From NCBI GenBank assembly GCA_016716475.1, contig JADJWG010000004.1:1-64000 (forward strand): a stretch of 64,000 nt of DNA. Reading direction: 5' to 3'. Each line of letters opens with the position of its first letter. The first letter of the stretch is position 1. The DNA is from Phycisphaerales bacterium. GTDB taxonomy: Bacteria > Planctomycetota > Phycisphaerae > UBA1845 > Fen-1342. The notes under the pieces are model-generated. The model did not search any database. It was not told the DNA's origin and saw only the letters and a list, made by a program, of their open reading frames with translations. The position numbers and the translations under genes are program-made. This document shows positions 43,962 to 51,938 of this stretch, piece by piece.

Positions 43962-45034
43962 GGGGACTGCCGGGACTGGCAGCGCTGCTGCGCTGGGTGG
44001 AGTGTGGTTACATCCCCGATGTCCTCGTGCGCTGGGGCATTCGGCGGTTGTGCGCGGAGGGGTTGCGCGCGCGCAGCGCGCTGGATTCCGAGGCGGAGCA
44101 GGAGCAGCGCCGCGCGTTGCTTGCGGCGCTCCGCGCGAGCCCGATCGCGGTCCACATGGACACCGCGAACGAGCAACACTACGAGTTGCCGCCCGAGTTC
44201 TTCGCCCTGTGCCTCGGGCGGCACCGCAAGTACAGCGGGTGCCTCTGGCCCGTGGGAGTGGACACGCTTGATGCGGCCGAGGAAGCGGCGCTTACGGTCA
44301 CCTGTGAGCATGCGGGCCTCGCAGACGGGCAGGACATTCTTGAGCTTGGCTGTGGGTGGGGTTCGCTCGCGCTGTGGATTGCCGAGCACTACCCGCGCAG
44401 CCGCATCACGGCGGTTTCCAACTCCGTCCCGCAGCGGCACTACATCGAAGGGCAGTGTGCGGCCCGGGGATTGCGCAACCTGACCGTTCATACGGCGGAT
44501 ATGAACGATTACTCGCCGGCAACGCGCTTCGACCGCGTCGTGTCGGTCGAGATGTTTGAGCACATGCGCAACTACGAAGCGCTGCTGGCACGGATCGCGG
44601 ATTGGCTGCGACCGGAGGGCCGCCTGTTCGTGCACATCTTCGCGCATCGGCGCGGCACGTACTTCTACGAAACCGAGGGGCCCGCCAACTGGCTTGGGCG
44701 GTACTTCTTCACCGGCGGCATCATGCCGGCGGACGACCTGTTGAGCAGTTTCCAGCGCGACCTGCTGCTGGTCGACCAGTGGCGGCAGAGCGGTCGGCAC
44801 TACGAGGCCACCGCCAATGCCTGGCTGGAGAACCTTGACGCGCGGCGCACTGCGGCGCTGGCACTCCTGAAGCAGGTGTACGGCGCCCGGGATGCGTCGG
44901 TCTGGCTGCAGCGCTGGCGCGTGTTTTTCATGGCGTGCGCGGAGCTCTTCGGCTATGACGGGGGCAATGAGTGGTGGGTTGCTCATTATCTGTTCGCGCC
45001 GCGCGCAGCGCTGGCCGGGCAAATCGCACCCTGA
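43958..45034 (+). CDS. Second cyclopropane-synthase-like methyltransferase
   Basis: A 358-residue SAM-dependent methyltransferase with SAM loop ELGCGWGSLALWIAEHYP, ITAVSNSVPQRHYIEGQ, RFDRVVSVEMFEHMRNY, and a C-terminal helical cap. It begins MRGLPGLAALLRWVECGYIPD, a shorter N-terminus than the methyltransferase two genes upstream and a clearly different sequence. It is the form often paired with DUF1295. Overlaps the preceding stop by ATGA and is followed 24 bases later by a small membrane gene. Confidence 0.9.
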   Translation: MRGLPGLAALLRWVECGYIPDVLVRWGIRRLCAEGLRARSALDSEAEQEQRRALLAALRASPIAVHMDTANEQHYELPPEFFALCLGRHRKYSGCLWPVGVDTLDAAEEAALTVTCEHAGLADGQDILELGCGWGSLALWIAEHYPRSRITAVSNSVPQRHYIEGQCAARGLRNLTVHTADMNDYSPATRFDRVVSVEMFEHMRNYEALLARIADWLRPEGRLFVHIFAHRRGTYFYETEGPANWLGRYFFTGGIMPADDLLSSFQRDLLLVDQWRQSGRHYEATANAWLENLDARRTAALALLKQVYGARDASVWLQRWRVFFMACAELFGYDGGNEWWVAHYLFAPRAALAGQIAP

Positions 45035-45058
45035 AGTCATACGAGTGGAGCAGGCCGT

Positions 45059-45415
45059 ATGGTTGCGAGACACCGGGATCGAAAACGCGAATTGCGGGTG
45101 GCGGTGGTTTTCGGTCTGCTGGCATTCCTGACCCTGCTGGTGGGCATCGTCTGGGCGGCCATGGAGAGCGGCATTGACCACGGCATGCGGTACCTGCTGG
45201 CCGAACGGTGGGGCGTGGTGACGCTGATCGATATCTATGTGGGTGCGGTGATCGTCGCGCTTTGGATGTGGGTGTGGGAGCGCAATCGCCTCGTGTGGCT
45301 CGGCTGGGTGCTGGGCCTGGTTTTTCTCGGGCACCTGGTGACGGCGCTGTACTTCCTGCGGCGCGTGGCCCTCGCGCGGAACCTCGCCGAGGTGTTCGCC
45401 CCGCAGCGCATGTAG
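45059..45415 (+). CDS. Small membrane protein at the end of the lipid operon
   Basis: A 118-residue protein with three hydrophobic helices (AVVFGLLAFLTLLVGIVWAAM, TLIDIYVGAVIVALWMWVW, WLGWVLGLVFLGHLVTALYF). The pattern resembles DUF1475-type proteins, but I am not sure. GGAGCAGG precedes the ATG. It is likely the last gene of the operon. Confidence 0.7.
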   Translation: MVARHRDRKRELRVAVVFGLLAFLTLLVGIVWAAMESGIDHGMRYLLAERWGVVTLIDIYVGAVIVALWMWVWERNRLVWLGWVLGLVFLGHLVTALYFLRRVALARNLAEVFAPQRM

Positions 45416-45431
45416 CCCCCACGGCCCCCGC

Positions 45432-45460
45432 TTGTTCGTGGACGCCGCGCGCGCTATCTT
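45432..45460 (+). promoter_or_regulatory. Sigma-70-like promoter
   Basis: TTGTTC (45432-45437), 17-nt spacer, TATCTT (45455-45460), 27 nt before the following start codon. The -35 is the same as in the promoter at 26.6 kb. Confidence 0.5.
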
Positions 45461-45487
45461 CCCAGGGGGATTCGACGCGGAGTTGGT

Positions 45488-46726
45488 ATGGTGGCCTCCC
45501 AGCGATGTTCGCCGCCGGCGACCGGTGCGGTTGTGGCCCGGAGGCGCGCCCTGTGCGCTGTCGGCGCCATGACTCTCGGCGGTCTGGGCATGGTTGCGGC
45601 ACTGGCGACCGGCTGTGGCGACCGCAGTGCGAGCGCGGCTCCGCAACCCACCGCCAGCGCCCCTGTGCCCGGCACCGGGGTACCCCGCTTCGCCGAGCCG
45701 GTTGTGCCGACCCCCGCCGAGGAGACCGCTCTGCGGGTGCTGCGCTTGGCGCTCGCCACCCAGTTCGAGCGTCTGCGGCAGGATGCGGCGCACGCCCGAG
45801 CGGCGCCGGCTGAAGTGCTGGAAATCCCGCTGTGCGCGGCCGACGACTCCCGGCTGATCCTGTACCTCGGCCCGTATGTGCTGGAGCTGCCGCGAGCGCT
45901 CTTCGATCATCTGCGTAGCCCCGGCCAGTTCCGGCGCGGCGGCGAGTGGTTTCTGGCCGGGGGGTGTGCTCTGGGCCTGCAGATCGATCGTGAGCTTGGT
46001 CTGCCAGAGATCCTGCGTGAGCAGGCCATGCCGCTCGATCTCTCCTTGCTCGGTTCGGCCGGTGACGGCATCGCTACGCTACCGCGTCTCGCGGAGGTCA
46101 CCACCGCGATTCGTGCGCGGCTCGACTTCGCGAACGAGTTCGAAGTGCTGCGCGCGGTCTATACGACGGATTTTCGTGCCCTGCGCGTGGAGCATCTCAC
46201 GATCTCCGAGCTCTACTCCGCCGTGGCACTGTCACAGATGCGGTCGATCATTGCTCCGGCGGAATACTCCGACGGTGTGCGGCTCGTACGGACGCCACAC
46301 TTCGACGGCCTGCTGTTCGGCGCGCCGGCGGCGCCCGGCCGGGCCACGCTCGACCTGTATGACCACGGCTCGGCGATCCTGCGGCTGGTCTTTCGTTGCA
46401 TGCCGCATTGGGAAGCGGATGCAGGACCGCTGCGCGCGGCATGGGCGGAGATTGCGGCCTCGCTGCGCCGCCACGACGTGCCCGACCCCGGGCAGCGCAT
46501 GCTCGTGGCGGCACGGCGGGAGCTGGCCGAAGATACGCCGCGCGCCCGCGAGATCGCGCGCCTGCTGGTGCTGTGCGCGTCGCGCTATGACGCGGTGCAT
46601 GCGGAGGCATTTTCGCTGGGGCTGGAGCTGGCGACGCCCGACGTACCCTATGCCCGCGAGTACCTCGGCGTGCTCCACCGCATTCGTGATCCGCTGCCGC
46701 TACCCGCCACCCGGCCCGCGAACTGA
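45488..46726 (+). CDS. Lipoprotein-like hypothetical protein
   Basis: A 412-residue product with a long basic N-terminus (VARRRALCAVGAMTL), hydrophobic core and Cys after LATG, consistent with a lipoprotein. The body is predominantly helical, with a small beta section around IPLCAADDSRLILYL and ATLDLYDHGSAILRLVF. I do not recognise a domain. It has its own promoter. Confidence 0.7.
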   Translation: MVASQRCSPPATGAVVARRRALCAVGAMTLGGLGMVAALATGCGDRSASAAPQPTASAPVPGTGVPRFAEPVVPTPAEETALRVLRLALATQFERLRQDAAHARAAPAEVLEIPLCAADDSRLILYLGPYVLELPRALFDHLRSPGQFRRGGEWFLAGGCALGLQIDRELGLPEILREQAMPLDLSLLGSAGDGIATLPRLAEVTTAIRARLDFANEFEVLRAVYTTDFRALRVEHLTISELYSAVALSQMRSIIAPAEYSDGVRLVRTPHFDGLLFGAPAAPGRATLDLYDHGSAILRLVFRCMPHWEADAGPLRAAWAEIAASLRRHDVPDPGQRMLVAARRELAEDTPRAREIARLLVLCASRYDAVHAEAFSLGLELATPDVPYAREYLGVLHRIRDPLPLPATRPAN

Positions 46727-46745
46727 GCCCCCCCGGCGCGCCCGA

Positions 46746-46773
46746 TTGCCCCGTCCGGTGGCCGAGCTACAAT
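46746..46773 (+). promoter_or_regulatory. Sigma-70-like promoter
   Basis: TTGCCC (46746-46751), 16-nt spacer, TACAAT (46768-46773), 45 nt before the aldo/keto reductase start. Confidence 0.4.
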
Positions 46774-46818
46774 GCCGCTATTCCGGCATGCCACGGGGTC
46801 GGTTGGAGGAGTCTTGCG

Positions 46819-47790
46819 ATGCAGTATGTGCAGCTCGGAAGGACCGGATGCCAGGTCAGCCGTCTTTGTCTCGGGACGATGAACTTCGGACCGGAAACCA
46901 CCGAACCCGACAGCTACAAGATCATGGACCGGGCGCACGCGCTGGGCATCAATTTCTTCGACACGGCCGACATCTACGGCTGGAAGCAGGGCGAAGGCAT
47001 CACCGAGCAGATCATCGGCCGCTGGTTTGCGCAGGGCGGCGGCCGCCGTGAAAAGACGATTCTTGCCACCAAGCTGTTCGGCAAGCAGGCCGACTGGCCG
47101 AACCACGGGCGCTTGTCGGCCGTGTGGATCAAGCGGGCGTGCGAGGCCAGTCTGAAGCGCATGCAGACCGATTACATCGACCTGTACCAGATGCACCATG
47201 TCTGCCGCGAAGTCACATGGGAGGAGATCTGGCAGGCGCTGGAGCAGCTTACCCGGGAAGGCAAGATCCTGTATGTCGGTTCCAGCAACTTCGCGGCCTG
47301 GAACATCGTGCAGGCCAACGAGGTCGCGCGGCAGCGAAACTTCCTCGGTCTCGTCAGCGAGCAGAGCAAATACAGTTTGCTGACGCGCCAGATCGAGCTG
47401 GAAGTGCTGCCGGCCTGCAAGGCCTACGGCGTGGGCGTGATCCCCTGGAGCCCACTGGCCGGCGGCATGCTCGCGGGGGGTACCGCCACGGCGAAAGACG
47501 GCCGGCGCGCCGGGGACTGGGTCAAGAAGCTGTATCCGCCAGTCAAAGACAAGCTGGCGGCGTATGAGAAACTCTGCGCGGCACTGGGTGCACAGCCGGC
47601 GGACGTGGCCCTGGCGTGGATGCTTGCGAACCCGACCATCACGGCCCCGATCATCGGCCCGCGCACGCTCGACCAGTTGGACGGCGCGCTGCGCGCGCTC
47701 GAATTGAAATTGTCTGATGAGACCATGAAGCAGCTCGATGAGATCTTCCCGGGCCCCGGTGGTCAGGCCCCGGAAGCGTACGCCTGGTAA
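46819..47790 (+). CDS. Aldo/keto reductase
   Basis: A 323-residue NADPH-dependent TIM-barrel oxidoreductase. Catalytic tetrad positions are visible: D in FFDTADIYG, Y in the same motif, K in ATKLFG and H in YQMHHV. The loops GKILYVGSSNFAAWNI and PWSPLAGGMLAGG also fit. GGAGGAG precedes the start. The substrate is unknown. Confidence 0.93.
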   Translation: MQYVQLGRTGCQVSRLCLGTMNFGPETTEPDSYKIMDRAHALGINFFDTADIYGWKQGEGITEQIIGRWFAQGGGRREKTILATKLFGKQADWPNHGRLSAVWIKRACEASLKRMQTDYIDLYQMHHVCREVTWEEIWQALEQLTREGKILYVGSSNFAAWNIVQANEVARQRNFLGLVSEQSKYSLLTRQIELEVLPACKAYGVGVIPWSPLAGGMLAGGTATAKDGRRAGDWVKKLYPPVKDKLAAYEKLCAALGAQPADVALAWMLANPTITAPIIGPRTLDQLDGALRALELKLSDETMKQLDEIFPGPGGQAPEAYAW

Positions 47791-47826
47791 CGCCGCGCCG
47801 GATGCCGCCGCGGCGGGGAGGGACGT

Positions 47827-48636
47827 ATGAGCGGTTCGTTGGAGCGCTCCGGCGCTCTGCGCTGGCGAGTACGCAGGTTGGTTGTGGCCGGCGTGTTGCT
47901 GGGCGGGCTGCTTTCCTGGGCCGATGGAAATGGAACTCCGGCGTCTGAGCCACCCGCCCGGGCGGCAGAGCCGACCCTGCCGGCTTTGCCGCCGCGCGAT
48001 TTTTCCGCTGAGTCGAGCTTTGAGGTGCTCGATGTCCGTGCCGGGAACGTGCTGGTTGTGCAGTTGGCCGGGGAGCAGCGGATCGTGCGACTGCTGGGCA
48101 CCTACGTGCCGCTCGCAGGCAGCGAGTCGGATGCGGCCCGGCCTTTCACGCAGCGGCTGCTGCAAGGGGAACGGGTCTTTCTCGTATATGAACCGGATTG
48201 GCCGCTGCTGGATCGTGAGGAGCGCTACTGGGCCTATGTGTATCGGGCTCCGGACGGGCTCCTCGTCAACCTCGAATTGCTGCGGCTCGGTTACGCGCGC
48301 CTCTCGGCGGCGGCACCTTTCGAGCATCAGGCGCTCTTCCGAACCTACGAGGCCCATGCCCGGCGCCACCGGAAGGGACTCTGGGCACCGCCCCCGGAGG
48401 AGCCGACCTCACAACCCGCGCCACCCCCACCGGCGGCCCAGCCGCCGACCGTTGCTCCGGCGGGCGGGGGGGCGACGGCCGATGCGGCTCGGATCGAAGT
48501 ACTCGTGACCCGCAGCGGGCGCAAGTACCACCGGCCGGAGTGCCGCTACGTGAAGACGGGCGGCGTGCGGATGACTCTCAAGGAGGCCCGTGAACAGGGC
48601 TACGCGCCTTGCAGTGCATGCAATCCGCCGGTGTAA
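47827..48636 (+). CDS. Exported SNase-fold protein with C-terminal Cys-rich module
   Basis: A 269-residue protein: signal-anchor (VAGVLLGGLLSWA), a staphylococcal-nuclease-like OB domain (about 60-185) with VLDVRAGNVLVV, IVRLLGTYVPL, then DREERYWAYVYR and GYARLSAA, followed by a Pro-rich linker and a ~40-residue module with TRSGRKYHRPECRYV and YAPCSACNP. The last resembles the metal-binding Ada N-terminal or nuclease-associated Cys module found after SNase domains. The basic catalytic residues (R in VRLLG, R in DREERY) are plausible, but the acidic site after LLGT is not clearly conserved. GGGAGGGA precedes ATG. Confidence 0.82.
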   Translation: MSGSLERSGALRWRVRRLVVAGVLLGGLLSWADGNGTPASEPPARAAEPTLPALPPRDFSAESSFEVLDVRAGNVLVVQLAGEQRIVRLLGTYVPLAGSESDAARPFTQRLLQGERVFLVYEPDWPLLDREERYWAYVYRAPDGLLVNLELLRLGYARLSAAAPFEHQALFRTYEAHARRHRKGLWAPPPEEPTSQPAPPPPAAQPPTVAPAGGGATADAARIEVLVTRSGRKYHRPECRYVKTGGVRMTLKEAREQGYAPCSACNPPV

Positions 48637-48695
48637 GCGGACCGCCCCGACGGCGCCTCCCCGGTTTCGCCGCTGCACGTTTCGCCGGACGGCCC

Positions 48696-48701
48696 TATAC
48701 T
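48696..48701 (+). promoter_or_regulatory. -10-like hexamer upstream of YmdB-type gene
   Basis: TATACT, 61 nt before the start; the -35 region (CTGCAC at 17 nt) is a poor match. Confidence 0.3.
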
Positions 48702-48762
48702 CTCCACGCGGAACGGCTTTATTGCTTCGTAGCGCGCCGGGCAGGGCGCTAGAAAGTCACGC

Positions 48763-49575
48763 ATGCGGATTCTCGCAATCGGTGACATCGTCGGCAAGCC
48801 CGGCAAACACGCCTGTTCCCAGTTGATCCCCCGCCTCATCAACGAGCGCCAGCTCGACTGCGTCGTCGCCAACGCGGAGAACGCCGCCGCCGGCAGCGGT
48901 CTCACGCCGCCCATGTTCAACAAGCTGCGGCACTACGGCATCGACGTCTGCACGATGGGGGATCACATCTACCGGCGGCATGAATTGCTCGCGGTGCTCG
49001 AGTCGACCGACCGCATCGTGCGCCCGGCCAACCTGCCCCCGGAGGCGATTGGCCGGGAGTACAGCGTCATTTCCGCACGGAACGGCGTGTCGGTGGCCGT
49101 GATCTCGGTGCTCGGGCGCACCTTCATGAATGTGCGCTCCGATTGCCCGTACCACGCCGTGCAGCGCATTCTCGCGAAGCTGCCGGCCGAGGTCCGCGTG
49201 ATCCTCGTCGAAGTGCATGCGGAAGCAACCAGCGAGAAAGTCGCGATGGGTTGGTTCCTCGACGGCCGGGTCACCGCCGTGCTCGGTACGCACACCCACG
49301 TACAGACTGCCGATGAGCGCATTCTGCCGGGTGGCACCGCCTACATCAGCGACCTTGGGATGACCGGACCGTACGATTCGGTACTGGGCCGCGACAAGCA
49401 TGCCGTGGTGCAGAGTCTGGTGACTGGTATTCCGCGACCGTACAACGTCGCCACCGATGACGCGCGCCTGTGTGGGGTGATTCTGGAAGTCGACGAGCAG
49501 ACCGGCCAGGCGCGGACGATCGAACGGCTCAATCTGCCCGATCCCTCCCCCGGCAGTGGGGGCGGCGACGAGTAG
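48763..49575 (+). CDS. YmdB/TIGR00282-family metallophosphoesterase
   Basis: A 270-residue two-metal phosphoesterase; YmdB of Bacillus hydrolyses cyclic nucleotides and affects biofilm and motility. Metal motifs are in order: AIGDIVGKPG, VVANAENAAAG, CTMGDHIYR, VEVHAEATSE and GTHTHVQTAD. The length matches the family. The signalling role in this organism is inferred. No obvious ribosome site; a TATACT box lies upstream. Confidence 0.92.
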   Translation: MRILAIGDIVGKPGKHACSQLIPRLINERQLDCVVANAENAAAGSGLTPPMFNKLRHYGIDVCTMGDHIYRRHELLAVLESTDRIVRPANLPPEAIGREYSVISARNGVSVAVISVLGRTFMNVRSDCPYHAVQRILAKLPAEVRVILVEVHAEATSEKVAMGWFLDGRVTAVLGTHTHVQTADERILPGGTAYISDLGMTGPYDSVLGRDKHAVVQSLVTGIPRPYNVATDDARLCGVILEVDEQTGQARTIERLNLPDPSPGSGGGDE

Positions 49576-49658
49576 GTCTTTCGGACTACGATCCAGGAAT
49601 GTGCCGGGGGCCGCGGAGAGCGTGCGTGGTACTCTCCGGAGTACTTGCGGAGTGGTGT

Positions 49659-50555
49659 GTGTCGGAAGCAGCCATCGTGACGGAGGGTCTGGCGAAATAT
49701 TACGGCCAGTTCTGTGCGCTCCGGCCGCTTGACCTGCGCGTGCCGGCCGGGACGCTCTTTGGCTTCCTTGGCCCGAATGGGGCCGGGAAGACAACGTTTC
49801 TGCGACTGTTGATGGGATTGTTGCGGGCAAGCGCCGGTCATGCACGGGTGCTCGGGCTGGATGTCTGGCGGGCGGGTCCGCGCCTGCGCCGTGCGGTGGG
49901 CTACCTGCCGGGAGATGTGCGTTTTTATGAGGACCTCACCGGCGCGGCTACGCTGCAGTTTCTGGATGCCGCCCGTGGGCGGCGGGGGCGCGCCGAGCTT
50001 GCACGACTGGCAGAACGCTTCGATTTGAACCTGAGAAAACGGGTGCGTGACTATTCACGCGGCATGAAGCAAAAGCTCGGTCTCATCGCGGCCATGCTGC
50101 ATCGGCCACAACTGCTCGTTCTGGACGAGCCGACGACCGCGCTCGATCCGCTGGTGCGGCAGGTGCTGTACGAAGAACTGCGGGCCGTGGCCGCGGAGGG
50201 ACGGACGGTCCTGTTTTCGAGCCACACGCTCGCCGAGGTCGAAGCCCTGTGCGACGAGGTGGCCATCCTGCGCGGCGGGGAATTGGTGGAACAGGAGCGG
50301 ATTACGGTCCTGCGCACGCGGGCCCTGCGACACGTGGAAGTACGCTGGCCGCCGGGCGTCATGGGGACGCCCCCGCCGGGGTTCGAAGCTCGCGAGCAGG
50401 GTGGTACGTTACTGCGAGGCGTCTGGCGCGGGCCGGTGGCGCCGCTGTTGGGCTGGCTGGCGGGTGCGGGCGTCGTCGATGTCGTGATCGCACCGCCCGA
50501 CCTGGAGGATCTGTTCCTAGCCTACTACGGCGACGGACAGGTGCACGCGGCATGA
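49659..50555 (+). CDS. ABC transporter ATP-binding protein
   Basis: A 298-residue ABC-2-type ATPase with Walker A GPNGAGKTT, signature YSRGMKQKLG, Walker B LLVLDEPTTALDP and the H-loop FSSHTLAEV. The C-terminal ~80 residues (after the NBD) are a beta-rich extension of the DUF4162-like kind. GTG 49659 follows CGGAG; an upstream ATG at 49599 is possible. It overlaps its permease gene by ATGA. Confidence 0.93.
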   Translation: MSEAAIVTEGLAKYYGQFCALRPLDLRVPAGTLFGFLGPNGAGKTTFLRLLMGLLRASAGHARVLGLDVWRAGPRLRRAVGYLPGDVRFYEDLTGAATLQFLDAARGRRGRAELARLAERFDLNLRKRVRDYSRGMKQKLGLIAAMLHRPQLLVLDEPTTALDPLVRQVLYEELRAVAAEGRTVLFSSHTLAEVEALCDEVAILRGGELVEQERITVLRTRALRHVEVRWPPGVMGTPPPGFEAREQGGTLLRGVWRGPVAPLLGWLAGAGVVDVVIAPPDLEDLFLAYYGDGQVHAA

Positions 50556-51373
50556 GTGGCGCATTGCTGGCCAAAACTTTGCGTGATGCGGGCCTGCTCA
50601 TCGGCCTGCTGGTGCTCGCGATCCTCCTGTTCGAGTTCCTTTTCGTCGGGGCCCTGCGCGAAGCGACCGCGGACATGGTTCAGTTGCGCATGCTACTGGA
50701 GAGGCCGCTGGCGCAGCGTTTCATGCAAGTGCTGCTGGGCGAGAACCTGCTCGCGTACCTGACCGCGACCTCGGTGGTCAGTGTCGGGCTGGCGCACCCG
50801 CTGTTGTACACACTGTCATGGACGCTGCTGGTCACGCTGGGAACGCGCGCCATTTGTGCGGAAGTCGACCGCGGCACCTCAGATCTCCTGCTCGCGCTGC
50901 CGATTTCGCGCGCTGCGGTGTATGTGACCACCTCCACCGTCTGGCTCGGGGCGGCCCTGCTCGTGAGCATCGTGCCGCTGCCCGGTATCTGGCTCGGCAC
51001 GTGGGTCTTCCCGCTGTACGAGGCGCCGGAGTTCGCGAAGCTCTGGCGCCTGTGCGTGAACCTGTTTGCGGTGAACGTCTCGGTCGGCGCGCTCACGATG
51101 CTGGTCGGCGCCTTCCTGTCACGGCGGAACCACGCGGTCGGCTGGGTGCTGGGGGGGCTGGTGGTCTCGTTCCTGATCAACGTGCTCGAGCAGTTCTGGT
51201 CCCCTGCGAGGCACTTCTCGTTCCTCGGAGTATTGCATTATTACCGCCCGTTGCCGATCGTGCGTGACGGCGTACTACCGATCGAGGACATCACCACCCT
51301 GCTCGTGATCGCCGGGACGGCCTGGAGCATCGGGCTGTGGCATTTCTGCCGGCGCGACATTCCGGCCGCGTAA
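50552..51373 (+). CDS. ABC-2 type transporter permease
   Basis: A 273-residue membrane protein with about six helices (LLIGLLVLAILLFEFLFV at the start; LLYTLSWTLLVTLG; LLVSIVPLPGIWLGTWVF) and the short cytoplasmic loop CAEVDRGTSDLLLALPISR, the typical ABC-2 coupling segment. Together with the overlapping ATPase it forms a drug, lipid or polymer exporter; the substrate is unknown. Confidence 0.9.
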   Translation: MSGALLAKTLRDAGLLIGLLVLAILLFEFLFVGALREATADMVQLRMLLERPLAQRFMQVLLGENLLAYLTATSVVSVGLAHPLLYTLSWTLLVTLGTRAICAEVDRGTSDLLLALPISRAAVYVTTSTVWLGAALLVSIVPLPGIWLGTWVFPLYEAPEFAKLWRLCVNLFAVNVSVGALTMLVGAFLSRRNHAVGWVLGGLVVSFLINVLEQFWSPARHFSFLGVLHYYRPLPIVRDGVLPIEDITTLLVIAGTAWSIGLWHFCRRDIPAA

Positions 51374-51427
51374 GGGCGGGGCTGGTGCGTGGTCACGGCG
51401 CCTGCGGAGGCGCTGCCGCCGACGTTT

Positions 51428-51784
51428 TCAGCGGATGCGGCGTGTCTGCGTGCGTTCCTCGCGCACCTCGCCTTCCGGGGGCGGGTTGCCGTCGGGATTC
51501 TGTCCGGACCACTCGCCGGTGCGGGCATCGATCCATTGCTTGCCCCGCACGCGACCCTCCGGGTCGAAGAAGATCCGCGCCGTGTAGTGGCGCTGGGTGT
51601 CGTCGTAGAGCCACTCGCCGCCCATTTCCTTCGTCGGATCTCCCAGGATCATGCGGACGTCCGTGCGGTCATCGACGCCGACCGTGATCAATTCGAAGTT
51701 GTCGCGTGTGAACTGCCGGGCGCAGCCCAACAGTGTGGGAAGGACGAGTGTGGCAAGGGCGATACCGGCGAGACGCAACTTCAT
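51428..51784 (-). CDS. BamE/SmpA-like lipoprotein
   Basis: A 118-residue lipoprotein (signal then LLGC), with a small domain similar to BamE/SmpA: NFELITVGVDDRTDVRMILGDP, WLYDD and TARIFFDPEGRVRGKQWID. In Gram-negative bacteria BamE supports outer-membrane beta-barrel assembly. Here it sits alone. GAGGAGG precedes the ATG; it is divergent from btpA-like gene. Confidence 0.75.
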   Translation of the reverse strand: MKLRLAGIALATLVLPTLLGCARQFTRDNFELITVGVDDRTDVRMILGDPTKEMGGEWLYDDTQRHYTARIFFDPEGRVRGKQWIDARTGEWSGQNPDGNPPPEGEVREERTQTRRIR

Positions 51785-51822
51785 GGGCCGACCTCCTCGA
51801 GGGTGAACGATTTCGTGCGGCG

Positions 51823-51851
51823 AGTATACTGTCCGCGCGGACGCTTAGACA
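51823..51851 (-). promoter_or_regulatory. Promoter with palindromic operator candidate
   Basis: On the minus strand TATACT (51828-51823) is preceded at 17 nt by TGTCTA (51851-51846). The spacer contains GTCCGCGCGGAC (51831-51842), a perfect 12-bp palindrome. It lies about 40 nt before the BamE-like start and about 100 nt before the btpA-like start. Confidence 0.45.
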
Positions 51852-51938
51852 CACATACGCCCTGAAGGATAGGTGCGTAGATCGCGAAGCAACGGTGCTG
51901 TGACCAGGTTGTTCGCGGCCTTGAGGAAGGAAGTCGGT

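Noticed and set aside
43907..45910. 667-codon minus-strand frame opposite the second methyltransferase
   Set aside because: Antisense to a gene with clear SAM motifs; composition unlike a protein.
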